A DNA stretch of 64,000 nucleotides, from contig CBDCEE010000008.1 of the NCBI GenBank assembly GCA_965215705.1, positions 310,001 through 374,000 of the forward strand, given 5' to 3'. Made by a program: the position numbers and the translations under genes. The stretch is from JAAXPZ01 sp965215705. GTDB lineage: Bacteria > Campylobacterota > Campylobacteria > Campylobacterales > Sulfurovaceae. Of the stretch, positions 43,701 to 50,969 are shown piece by piece; the stretch's first letter is position 1, and each line of letters begins with the position of its first letter. The notes under the pieces are model-generated. The model did not search any database, was not told the DNA's origin, and saw nothing but the letters and a program-made list of their open reading frames with translations.

Positions 43701-43920
43701 TCTCATGTTCGTCACCCAGTAACGAGATAGGGGCTTTGTCCTCAAAAGAAGGTAATGCCAACAAAAGTCTGGCATCTTTGATATGCTTTAGCTCTTTGCG
43801 TAACTTATGATATGCAAAAATAGAGAAGTGATCTGTCACAAGTGAGAGGGAAGCTCCTCTGCTCAGATACTCTTTGAAAGTATCACCCACCAAGCCATTT
43901 TGTTTATTGTCTAAAATCAT
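40726..43920 (-). CDS. SNF2-family helicase with N-terminal PLD-like domain
   Basis: A 1064-aa protein. The N-terminal 200 residues are phospholipase-D-like (LLHVNASEEIAITGSSNFTC, with the GSSN motif; the HxK lysine is Asn, so nuclease activity is doubtful). The helicase has motif I IIADSVGLGKTFEAL (about 253), motif II VIDESHNFRN (about 343), motif III LMLSATPVNNR, and the second domain with SEGQNLQDCDYLINYD and IIQRFGRIDRLGS. The C-terminal 250 residues are not recognised. It heads the defence-like operon, with a -10 box just upstream. Confidence 0.9.
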   Translation of the reverse strand: MILDNKQNGLVGDTFKEYLSRGASLSLVTDHFSIFAYHKLRKELKHIKDARLLLALPSFEDKAPISLLGDEHEISERNKMQQMHIARKCAAWLKEKVEVEEAKTYGTITTKLLHVNASEEIAITGSSNFTCSGLGYCPSSSFDMNTLITDHESADQLLGWFNSLWNHDAVTHNVKEQMLEALKRLYQDNAPEYLYFVTLYHLFKDILHDIDEEKIIKTKTGFKDTIVWNKLYNFQKDGVLGAIDKLERYNGCIIADSVGLGKTFEALAVIKYYELRNDRVLVLAPKKLRENWTVYTVNDKRNTFAEDRFNYDVLNHTDLTRQSGRSGEMNLSTINWGNYDLVVIDESHNFRNNNPSKTRKTRYAKLMEDILQAGVKTKVLMLSATPVNNRMTDLKNQVAFITEGDDTVFEEMGIKSVELTLKRAQQKFNTWLDLGESQKNVDTLLDMMNMDYFKLLDLVTIARSRQHIEKYYNIEEIGKFPKRKTPLNIKSDIDLQEQFPPLLEINRSIRKLNLSAYAPLKYVKADRREEYDRKYDIALQGGSTFRQTDREQSLIHLMRVNLLKRMESSINSFSLTLQKLLYKIDTILEMIADHSSEYVSDLSILDVDVESEEFASSLVGGKVKVLLQDVDIIRWEQDLKEDKMRLQELLDASMAIDHSRDAKLERLQFELSRKIENPVNGENKKVIIFTAFADTAAYLYKNIAQWAEQKYGLHTALVRGAGQNATTMPGVKVGDMNNILINFSPVSKERAKIDPSAREEIDILIATDCISEGQNLQDCDYLINYDIHWNPVRIIQRFGRIDRLGSTNDSVQLVNFWPNMELDEYINLEARVSGRMVLLDVSATGEENIIDYDEKKKMNDLEYRRKQLKQLQDAVVDVEELSGGISITDLTLNDFKMDLMAYLQDHGHDLETAPTGLCAVVSRKDAYLRESIGSGVIFCLKLLNDKIHTANYALDPYYLVFVTPEGEVQYVYTQAKKILDIYKKLCKGERSAIEDAVARFHAQTKHGKEMQEYQALFSTAVQSIIGKKEESGVASLFERGGTVLTADTFKGMEDFEIISYLVVL

Positions 43921-43946
43921 CTTTTCTCCCCAGCTTAGATGCTTAT

Positions 43947-43952
43947 ATTATA
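43947..43952 (-). promoter_or_regulatory. -10 box of the helicase operon
   Basis: Read on the minus strand, TATAAT lies 27 bp before the helicase ATG (43920). The surrounding DNA is AT-rich. Confidence 0.45.
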
Positions 43953-44049
43953 TTGTATAAATATAAAGGATGGGGGACAAGGTCATTTTGGAGATATTTA
44001 TTTCCAAGAAAGGACTAACTACTGCAAACCTTATAAAAATTTCTATAGT

Positions 44050-44212
44050 TTCCTTTGTGGGTCTTGTCACTTATGGTAATTTTAACATCGATTACGTCCA
44101 ATTTTATTACCTCATTAATTGATATTCGGCGGAAGCCAAAAAGTTTTTTGCAAACAAACTTACTCCTGTAATCAATTTCCCATCACCATTTATAGAATAC
44201 ACATCTTCTCCT
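44050..44212 (-). pseudogene. Decayed 3' fragment of a second GmtZ-like recombinase gene
   Basis: Immediately after the stop of the 1385-aa gene, the minus-strand sequence from 44212 repeats, in diverged form, the part of that gene at about 44520-44625: GEDVYSINGDGKLITG here against GEDVDSIDGGGKSLTG there. One C is missing in the AAAAAC-TTTTTGGC run, shifting the frame, and a TAA follows. Weak similarity (GATGTTAAA) continues after an internal deletion. It is a relic of a related element. Confidence 0.75.
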
Positions 44213-44220
44213 TTGGATTA

Positions 44221-47200
44221 CTACTTTACAAGCTCCAGCAAGGTAGTATTTTTTTGCTGGACCAAGGGGGAGCTAGATGCAAGCTGGGGATTCCCTAGCT
44301 TTTCTAAAATAAATGCTTTCTTTTCATCAAAGTTCATTCTTCCATACTCTGCAATAAACTGATTCAACCCATCTTTTTCCATTTGATCCAAAGTAACGAA
44401 ATCTTTTTTTCTAGCACACTGCATTGCCATTTTCCAAGCAATCTCTTTGGCCCTTCTGTCAAATTTAACATCATTAAGCTCCAGCTCCATTGCCCTGTAT
44501 AGCGTCTCCATAGTTGACTCGTCAATTGATACTTGACGGAAGCCAAAAAGGTTTTTTGATATGACCTTTGCTCCAGTGAGCGATTTTCCTCCTCCATCTA
44601 TCGAGTCCACATCTTCGCCGAGGAGTTGTGCCTCTGCGCGAGAAAACATATCATTCCAGCCCGTTACCTCGGATATTTTTTGAGCAACTTGCTTCTGTAC
44701 TTCATCACCGCTTGCGCTTCTTATGCTTTCTACATTCTTAGCATTGAATACTGCCAATTCATTCATTGCATCATTAAGCTCAAGCAGTATTCCTTTCACG
44801 AATGATGCGTTAAAAATCAAAAAAGGACATAGACCACAAACTCCCCTTGATTCCTCTGGGCATCCTTTCCCGACCGGGCAGATTCCAAAGCTCTTTGAAA
44901 CCCATGTGGCTGGGTTGAAAAAGGAGGCAATTTCCACTCCGTTGGTCACAACCCCATCTTCGCCTGTATCCACAGATATGCCATCTGGACCTTTTTGGGC
45001 TCTTCTGGGCAAAGACATAAAACCATGTTCCTTGAGTGCTTCTAGAATCAACGCAGGGTCTCTACTTTTGACAAGAGGCATACAAACTTTCTTAATAAAA
45101 TTGTTTCCAGCATCTGCAGGTCTGTGAATGCCATCAAAGAACGTGGAGGTTGTTGTTCTCACAAGGCTAATCACCTCCTCCTCATTATGCATATATACAT
45201 CACCGAGCGTATTGATATTTTTATGTCCTGTAAACACGCGAACTCTAAAAATAGACAACCCCATATGGGCCAAAGAGGTAGAGATTGCGTGCCTAAAATT
45301 GTGTACCCCCTGCTCCAGCCTGTAACGAGTATTACACTGGTTGACCGTGTGAGCGTTCAGATGCTCAATGCTTTCTGGCACTTTGTGTTCGCCTCTTGGG
45401 GTAACTAGGTCAATTGTGGATAAATATTCCCTTTTGTATTCCAGCGTCGAAGTGGCATAGTACGAATCATACACCCCGTTCCTTGCATTGTGCCTAACTA
45501 TGATTTGCGTCTTGATCATGGCCTTTGTTTTATAGCCCTTCAAGACTTCTCCCGAAAGGACATCGTGCTGATTGTGATGAGGAAACAGCGGCATAAACTC
45601 AGAGTATTTTTGACTATCGTACTTCACTGGCGACCTATCTGAGTACGCTTGCTGGATATATTTCGTATAGCTGATCAAAAGCTGCATTTCTGCATCGCTA
45701 AATGCATAGACTAGTAAACTTCTTGGGATAAACAAGTCCTTTCTTGCATTAGCACTTTTGTTCTTATCTGTATTAAATGAAAGTCCTCTAAGGGTACCAT
45801 CTGGATTAAACACGAGGAATCTATCTGCATCAAGATATCGAATATGCTTCCCTCTCCTAGGAAGCTTTGAAACCAACCATGCGCAAACCACAGGAATGGG
45901 TGAAAAATCATACTTCCACCAACTTGATATATCAATTATTTCTCCCTTTGGAGTAGAGCGCAAAAAAATATACCTGTTGTCAGGAAACGGATCCGAAAGT
46001 ATGGCATCCTGATAAGTAACGAGTACAGGGAGCTCTAATCCGTCTCTAATCAATGTTCTTTCGGATGAATCACTTTTCCCAGAAATCCAGGTTTTGGGAT
46101 AAATCCCTAGATAGGTCGGATCCTTTATGTGCTCAAAAAGAGTAACGTATATTGATTGGTAGCTTCTATATGAGCCCTCTCCGCTTCTTTCCTTTGCCCA
46201 TTCAGCAAAAGACAGTTTCTTTTTTGATTTTATAATCGGATTGAAGACATCTATCATTTCTTCCCTATTTAACTTGTGATCAAAAACAGAAAGAAACTCA
46301 AGCAAAAATATAGCGGACTTTATGTGTTGAAGCACATAATTTTCAGAAATCGCCTCTTCTTTGTATCGAAACTCTATAACCTCAATCAATTCTGCGATTA
46401 GTGTCTCATACCACTTGAGTGCATTTAATGAGATTGTCGAATCAAGTTGCCTTTCGACCCATCGTACACTAACATTAAACTCAGGCTTTCGTTTAAATGC
46501 ATTGTTGTTTCCAAGGTACTGTAAAAACTTTAAACAAAAACTATCCAGCTTTAATGTGCCGCTAATATTTTCTCCCTGAACACTCTCAATGTATGCATTA
46601 ATTTCATCGAAAGATAGGGCCGCAAGGTCTGCATCATGGTGTACTGCACTTGCAAACTTATACGAAAGCAGATGAAACTTTTTAACAGTTTTTGATTTAG
46701 ACGAAGATATGAACCCAGGAAGAGCCCTGCTCACCACATGGTCTGAAGTGAAGTACTTAGCAATCCGAGAAACCACTTCGCCGCCTGAATAGACAAGAAA
46801 GCGAGAATGAGCAACAGCAAGTCCCCTTTGGGACAAATAAAGGAAAAAGCCCATAAGTCTAGCTGCAAGAGAATGATACGCGCGAGGCATTGAGTTTTTG
46901 GCGTTTCGTGAACCATGAAGAATAAGGGCAACTACCCCTTCATACCCTAATTTTTTGAAGCGATCGATATTTTCGTTGTCCACAAGATAAGCCTTTGCCC
47001 GAGCACTATTTTTATTGATCTCTTCTTCAATTTTCAAGTTTTCTGGCAGCGATGAGCGAGTAATACTGCCGCCAATATTTTCACGCATCATAATTTCAGC
47101 ATATTGCTTCCAGCAATTGATAAAATTTGCTTTTCCTCTTATTGACTTGTGAATATAAATGTTTCTATTTTTGCAATTGTTTATTGTGGGGAGAGTATCC

Positions 47201-48378
47201 ACGTAGTTAATGCCCACAAGGTCATATTTAATTGCTTTTTCTGCCAACCTAAATCGTTTTTCTAGAGTATTTCTGTGAAGCTCACTTGTATTCATATCAA
47301 GCTTTTTGAGACAAGCCTCTATCTTGTCTGCAGAGAAGTAGATTTTACTTCTAAACAACTCAAGCTTAAGCTCCATTATGGAAAAATCATCAGCTCCATC
47401 CTCAATAAGCCTCCATGCAATAGTTGCTATCAGGTCTATCGCTTCTGATTCAGTAAAGACCTCCATAATACTAGCACTTGCCCCCAAGGAAAGCAAAATA
47501 TCATCACTGGTCCTAATTTCTCTTGAAAAAAAATCCAGAGACAGCTCCATCAGGGCCTGAGGCGAATCTACTTTTATGCCAAGCTCTTCTGATTTTCGGA
47601 TAATATAAAATGTGTTTGGCGACACGCTCGCCTTTTCTTTTATTTCTAGTCCTTTAGATTTTATCAAGGCGATGCGCTCCTCCGTCAGGGTCGTTCCGCT
47701 TACATCAAAAAAATTTGCTGCTTCACTTCTTGAGTCCCACCCTTTTATGCCTAGTCTTAGAGCCCTTTCTACGCCACCCAAAATTCTCTTGTCTATAACT
47801 TCTTTTTTTTCAACAAAGGAGAGTCCAGCGGACACAGAAAGCCCCTTAGATTTTAGAAATTTAAGGCGCCCTTTTGTTAGAGTGGTAGGGGAAACATCAA
47901 AAAAATTTGCTGCTTCACTTCTTGAGTCCCATCCTTTTATGCCTAGTCTTAGAGCCCTTTCTACCCCATCCAAAATCTTTTTGTCTACAGCTTCTTTTGT
48001 CTTATTAAAGAAGTGTCCTACAGACACAGAAAGACCCTTAGATTTCAGGAATTCGATGCGCTCCTCTGTCAAAGCTTTGTGGTATATGTTCAAAAAATTT
48101 GCTGCTTCCGCTTTTGTCTTCCAGCCCGCCATGCCTAGTTTGAGAGCCCTTTCTGCTCCGTCCAAAATCTTTTTGTCTATGGCCTCACTTTTTTCTACAG
48201 AAGTGAGACCCACAGACACTAGAAGACCCTTGGATTTCAGGAATTCGATGCGCTCCTTTGTTAGTGTGCTTTTGGATACATCAAAAAAATTTGCTGCTTC
48301 TCTCTTTGAGCTCCAGCCCGTTATGCCAAACCCAAGGGCCTTTTCTATTCCCTCTAAAATCTTCTCATCGGCTGTCAT
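44221..48378 (-). CDS. Giant tyrosine-recombinase-like protein with four N-terminal HTH-type repeats (GmtZ/VPA1269-like)
   Basis: A 1385-aa protein. Residues 4-259 are four 64-residue repeats of the type EAANFFDVSxxTLTKERIEF, which look like helix-turn-helix DNA-binding units. The C-terminal third has tyrosine recombinase features: HNFRHAISTSLAHM (H-x-x-R) and FTGHKNINTLGDVYMHNE (G-H, then the candidate Tyr), followed by a Cys cluster FGICPVGKGCPEESRGVCGLCPF that may bind zinc. It overlaps the 241-aa gene by ATGA. The size, Cys cluster and gene trio resemble GmtZ (VPA1269 family) of Gamma-Mobile-Trio islands, recalled from memory. Confidence 0.75.
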   Translation of the reverse strand: MTADEKILEGIEKALGFGITGWSSKREAANFFDVSKSTLTKERIEFLKSKGLLVSVGLTSVEKSEAIDKKILDGAERALKLGMAGWKTKAEAANFLNIYHKALTEERIEFLKSKGLSVSVGHFFNKTKEAVDKKILDGVERALRLGIKGWDSRSEAANFFDVSPTTLTKGRLKFLKSKGLSVSAGLSFVEKKEVIDKRILGGVERALRLGIKGWDSRSEAANFFDVSGTTLTEERIALIKSKGLEIKEKASVSPNTFYIIRKSEELGIKVDSPQALMELSLDFFSREIRTSDDILLSLGASASIMEVFTESEAIDLIATIAWRLIEDGADDFSIMELKLELFRSKIYFSADKIEACLKKLDMNTSELHRNTLEKRFRLAEKAIKYDLVGINYVDTLPTINNCKNRNIYIHKSIRGKANFINCWKQYAEIMMRENIGGSITRSSLPENLKIEEEINKNSARAKAYLVDNENIDRFKKLGYEGVVALILHGSRNAKNSMPRAYHSLAARLMGFFLYLSQRGLAVAHSRFLVYSGGEVVSRIAKYFTSDHVVSRALPGFISSSKSKTVKKFHLLSYKFASAVHHDADLAALSFDEINAYIESVQGENISGTLKLDSFCLKFLQYLGNNNAFKRKPEFNVSVRWVERQLDSTISLNALKWYETLIAELIEVIEFRYKEEAISENYVLQHIKSAIFLLEFLSVFDHKLNREEMIDVFNPIIKSKKKLSFAEWAKERSGEGSYRSYQSIYVTLFEHIKDPTYLGIYPKTWISGKSDSSERTLIRDGLELPVLVTYQDAILSDPFPDNRYIFLRSTPKGEIIDISSWWKYDFSPIPVVCAWLVSKLPRRGKHIRYLDADRFLVFNPDGTLRGLSFNTDKNKSANARKDLFIPRSLLVYAFSDAEMQLLISYTKYIQQAYSDRSPVKYDSQKYSEFMPLFPHHNQHDVLSGEVLKGYKTKAMIKTQIIVRHNARNGVYDSYYATSTLEYKREYLSTIDLVTPRGEHKVPESIEHLNAHTVNQCNTRYRLEQGVHNFRHAISTSLAHMGLSIFRVRVFTGHKNINTLGDVYMHNEEEVISLVRTTTSTFFDGIHRPADAGNNFIKKVCMPLVKSRDPALILEALKEHGFMSLPRRAQKGPDGISVDTGEDGVVTNGVEIASFFNPATWVSKSFGICPVGKGCPEESRGVCGLCPFLIFNASFVKGILLELNDAMNELAVFNAKNVESIRSASGDEVQKQVAQKISEVTGWNDMFSRAEAQLLGEDVDSIDGGGKSLTGAKVISKNLFGFRQVSIDESTMETLYRAMELELNDVKFDRRAKEIAWKMAMQCARKKDFVTLDQMEKDGLNQFIAEYGRMNFDEKKAFILEKLGNPQLASSSPLVQQKNTTLLELVK
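47602..48369 (-). repeat. Four 192-bp coding tandem repeats in the giant recombinase gene
   Basis: The AAAAATTTGCTGCTTC word recurs every 192 bp (about 47707, 47899, 48091 and 48283 on the plus strand). Each unit encodes 64 residues. Units 3 and 4 are the most alike at the DNA level, pointing to recent duplication. Confidence 0.9.
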
Positions 48379-49100
48379 CTCTTCTTCCAGTCTGATGCCT
48401 TATGTTCGATCAGTATTCGATTGTTTGAATCTTTTTTAAATTCAAGATTAAGCGATTGAAGATCACTTAGTTTACAAAAATATTTAATTCCTTCTGGAAG
48501 TATAAGTTTTACGACAGCACTTTTCCCATTTTTCTTTGGCTCAACCATGAGTATATATTCATCATTTAGAAAGACAAGAAGCCTTTCAAGCAACCCTCTA
48601 GCCTTCTGATCCTCTTCCGTTGATACTTCATGGTGAATACTGATCGGTCCAGACTTTTCTTCAATTGCTTCCCTAAGCTCTGCCTTGTCTATAATTGCCT
48701 CAAGGTTTGCATTCTTCTCTTTTAACACATCTATCTGCACGACCATCGAATTGATCATTAGTTTCATATCGAGCATATCGGGCTCCTCGCCCTCAAATTC
48801 AATATTGAGTTTTTCTCCCTCTTTTTCTGCCTTGAAGACTTTTGCATCAGCTATAACTTTCTTGTATTTTTTGTTATGCGTGAAGGTTGATGTGTCATTA
48901 AACAGTAGCCCTTCCGATCTTTCTTCGATTTTAGCTATTGCGTGCATGCAATTCAAAACTTGCGAATGGCTAAAACTTATTTTCTTATAGATTTTTCCAT
49001 TTAGCTTGATCGGAGGCGTTGCATCAACAAGAAATTTGCATGCTCTCTTCACAATTTCTAATGTTTTTTCTTCTTTTTTTTGCTTGTAGTGATCACTCAT
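48375..49100 (-). CDS. Middle protein of the recombinase trio (GmtX-like), coiled coil
   Basis: Not recognised by domain. The 241-aa protein has a basic N-terminus, a central coiled coil (DMKLMINSMVVQIDVLKEKNANLEAIIDKAELREAI) and a C-terminal beta-rich part (EYILMVEPKKNGKSAVVKLI). It overlaps the recombinase genes on both sides by 4 nt (ATGA), so the three are one translationally coupled unit. By position and size it would be the GmtX-like partner; its role is unknown. Confidence 0.65.
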   Translation of the reverse strand: MSDHYKQKKEEKTLEIVKRACKFLVDATPPIKLNGKIYKKISFSHSQVLNCMHAIAKIEERSEGLLFNDTSTFTHNKKYKKVIADAKVFKAEKEGEKLNIEFEGEEPDMLDMKLMINSMVVQIDVLKEKNANLEAIIDKAELREAIEEKSGPISIHHEVSTEEDQKARGLLERLLVFLNDEYILMVEPKKNGKSAVVKLILPEGIKYFCKLSDLQSLNLEFKKDSNNRILIEHKASDWKKR

Positions 49101-50620
49101 GATATTTCCTTTTTCGCCTCAAGTGTTTTATCGGTTTTATAGTTTGTTTTGATCGGACTCTCTTCTGGATAAAAGTCTATGTTACCCCTAAAGTCATTCA
49201 CTATCTCAATGTTTTTTACAATAATATCCCGCACATATAGATCAACAATTTCGTCAGGTCTAAAATACCTATCTGCAGACGAAATATGGGCGTGTCCCAT
49301 TCTTTTTGCGGTAAAAACCTTGAATAACTCAACAACATTCTTGATTTCCTTGTTTGGCAGTTCTATTTCGCCTCTTTTGGGCAGCGTGGACTCAAGGCAG
49401 TAGGCCATGTTTGCCATAAATACCCCGAACATATGTCGCAACGAGTGTATTCCATTCGTCAGGTTTATAGATAGACCATATTTTTCATTTATTTTCTCCA
49501 CATTCCTGTTAAATTGCTCACTGACATTGCTTGGAAGCCAAATAGGATCATCTGACTCCCCTTGGGTTTGGAATATCATTGGGTATTTGGGGTCAATTTT
49601 CTTTACGAGTCTTTGATAAACCTCAAAAAATATTGATTCATATTTTGGCATAATAAAAAACATGGAGCGGTCTTTGGAATCTAGCGTAGGAATAGGATAC
49701 TTGCTTGAGATCTTCTTATATTTTCCTACCTCAAAATCAATTTTGTGTTTATCCCACAACAAAGATCTTCTTCCGGGCTGCCCAAGAAACACTTTCCCAT
49801 CTTTTAGTGGTGCCCTATCACTTGTCGGATCAGTCAAGTAAACATCTCTATTTTTCAGGTCCACATCATATTTTGTTAGCTGTAGGGCTTGAGAACGTCT
49901 TGCGCTTGCTGCACCACACAAAAGATACAAAAGCTTTGCCCTATCGTCCGAGACCTCCAAGAGCCTATCATAGTGTTCCAATGGGAATGTATCGGATCCA
50001 CCATTTGGTTCATTGTCTACTTCACCCTTAATATTTTTATATTTTGTAAAAAAGGTGAGTTTTGGAGACAAGACATCTCTCGCTATCCCTTTGGCCTTAA
50101 GTCCGTATCCCGAACCTTTTGAATGCTTCTCTCGCGAACGTAGAGCCTTCATATCGGTTTTCCCAAGATAAAACCATGCTCTATCATCAATATGAGTATC
50201 TTTCAAAGGTTTAGTATCATCATTAATCATGAAGTCAAAGTAACTTTCTAGCGCCATAAATTCAAATCCATAGCCCCTGATTTTCTTGCTCTCAAAAATT
50301 TCCCTTTGAGTTCTAATCCCGAACTCCTTATTGATTACGGTCTTGGTGATAACAAACCCTTTTTTTAATGCATTACGGTACTCTCGTATATGTCTCTCAA
50401 AATCCTCCCCGTTTCTTCCAGAAAAGTACAGTGAGTAGACCCAATACCTGTGAATAGAGCGAATATACTTTTGCACTGTCCCAAACTCCAAGCCCCTGAA
50501 GCCAAGCATATATTCAGAATATTTGGAAATTACTGGTTCTGTATAAATTTGTCCATCCTTCTCTATCGCAAACTCACATTTCTTATTAAAAAATCTATAC
50601 AACGTAGAACCTTTATTCAT
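49097..50620 (-). CDS. Tyrosine recombinase (GmtY-like), first gene of the trio
   Basis: A 507-aa integrase. An N-terminal SAM-like core-binding region (about 25-75) is followed by the catalytic domain with Arg I in ASARRSQALQLTKYDVD, the H-x-x-R box HSLRHMFGVFMA, the second His in AKRMGHAHIS, and the nucleophile in SSADRYFRP. All catalytic residues are present, so it should be active. It is the promoter-proximal gene of the trio and reads away from the truncated mutS7 gene. It resembles the GmtY recombinases or, more distantly, TnpA/TnpB of Tn554-type elements. Confidence 0.85.
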   Translation of the reverse strand: MNKGSTLYRFFNKKCEFAIEKDGQIYTEPVISKYSEYMLGFRGLEFGTVQKYIRSIHRYWVYSLYFSGRNGEDFERHIREYRNALKKGFVITKTVINKEFGIRTQREIFESKKIRGYGFEFMALESYFDFMINDDTKPLKDTHIDDRAWFYLGKTDMKALRSREKHSKGSGYGLKAKGIARDVLSPKLTFFTKYKNIKGEVDNEPNGGSDTFPLEHYDRLLEVSDDRAKLLYLLCGAASARRSQALQLTKYDVDLKNRDVYLTDPTSDRAPLKDGKVFLGQPGRRSLLWDKHKIDFEVGKYKKISSKYPIPTLDSKDRSMFFIMPKYESIFFEVYQRLVKKIDPKYPMIFQTQGESDDPIWLPSNVSEQFNRNVEKINEKYGLSINLTNGIHSLRHMFGVFMANMAYCLESTLPKRGEIELPNKEIKNVVELFKVFTAKRMGHAHISSADRYFRPDEIVDLYVRDIIVKNIEIVNDFRGNIDFYPEESPIKTNYKTDKTLEAKKEIS

Positions 50621-50849
50621 ATTATTCTTTAATATTTTAGCCTAAACTTTAGAAATATGTCAATACCATTTTTTATGTGATTGTGGGTATTTTCTAGAAA
50701 CACAAAATAAGCTTTAAAAAACGAATAGTGTCAAAATATTGGGAGTTTATGCTGAGTTAAGTCAGTATCCCATTTGCTAAAAAAGAATTATAGAAAAATC
50801 TTTACTCGATCAAGAAATAATATGTTATTCAGTATTTATCTGCAGTACG
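50621..50849. other. Right end of the recombinase island, no gene seen
   Basis: AT-rich intergenic DNA upstream of the trio. It contains a plausible minus-strand -10 (TAAAAT) for the recombinase genes and a weak TGGGA/TCCCA dyad (50739-50772). The element end should lie near 50845-50850, where MutS7-like coding sequence begins abruptly. No long inverted repeat or att duplicate was recognised by eye. Confidence 0.45.
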
Positions 50850-50969
50850 GAAAACTCCGTCTCCAATCCCCTGCTCGCTGGTGTTCCTTCCGTCTCTCTC
50901 GACCGCTATCTCGCCAGACTGATCGATACCAAAAAATACACCATCGTCATCGTCAAACAAAAAGGTGAG
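50850..50969 (+). pseudogene. Untranslated remnant of mutS7 domain I
   Basis: In frame with the mutS7 ORF, this stretch encodes ENSVSNPLLAGVPSVSLDRY and on to IVIVKQKGE, which is normal MutS domain I sequence (the N-P-L-x-A-G-V-P motif). No ATG, GTG or TTG occurs in the frame between its TAA (50778-50780) and ATG 50970. The preceding residues of the gene, with the mismatch-contacting F-x-E motif, are absent. Confidence 0.8.

Noticed and set aside
36775..43920. A standard type III restriction system
   Set aside because: Mod is present but there is no Res subunit with its helicase-endonuclease layout; the large helicase has a PLD-like and SNF2 architecture instead.
44195..44212. AAAGGAGAAGATG on the minus strand just after the large recombinase gene looks like a gene start
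   Set aside because: The frame stops after four codons, and the sequence is explained as part of the recombinase relic.
47602..48369. 192-bp repeats as a CRISPR or satellite array
   Set aside because: The repeats are in frame within a long ORF, contiguous and protein-like; there are no short palindromic repeats with unique spacers.
47612..48439. A 275-codon plus-strand open frame
   Set aside because: It is the antisense shadow of the repeated N-terminus of the large recombinase gene, with low-complexity content.
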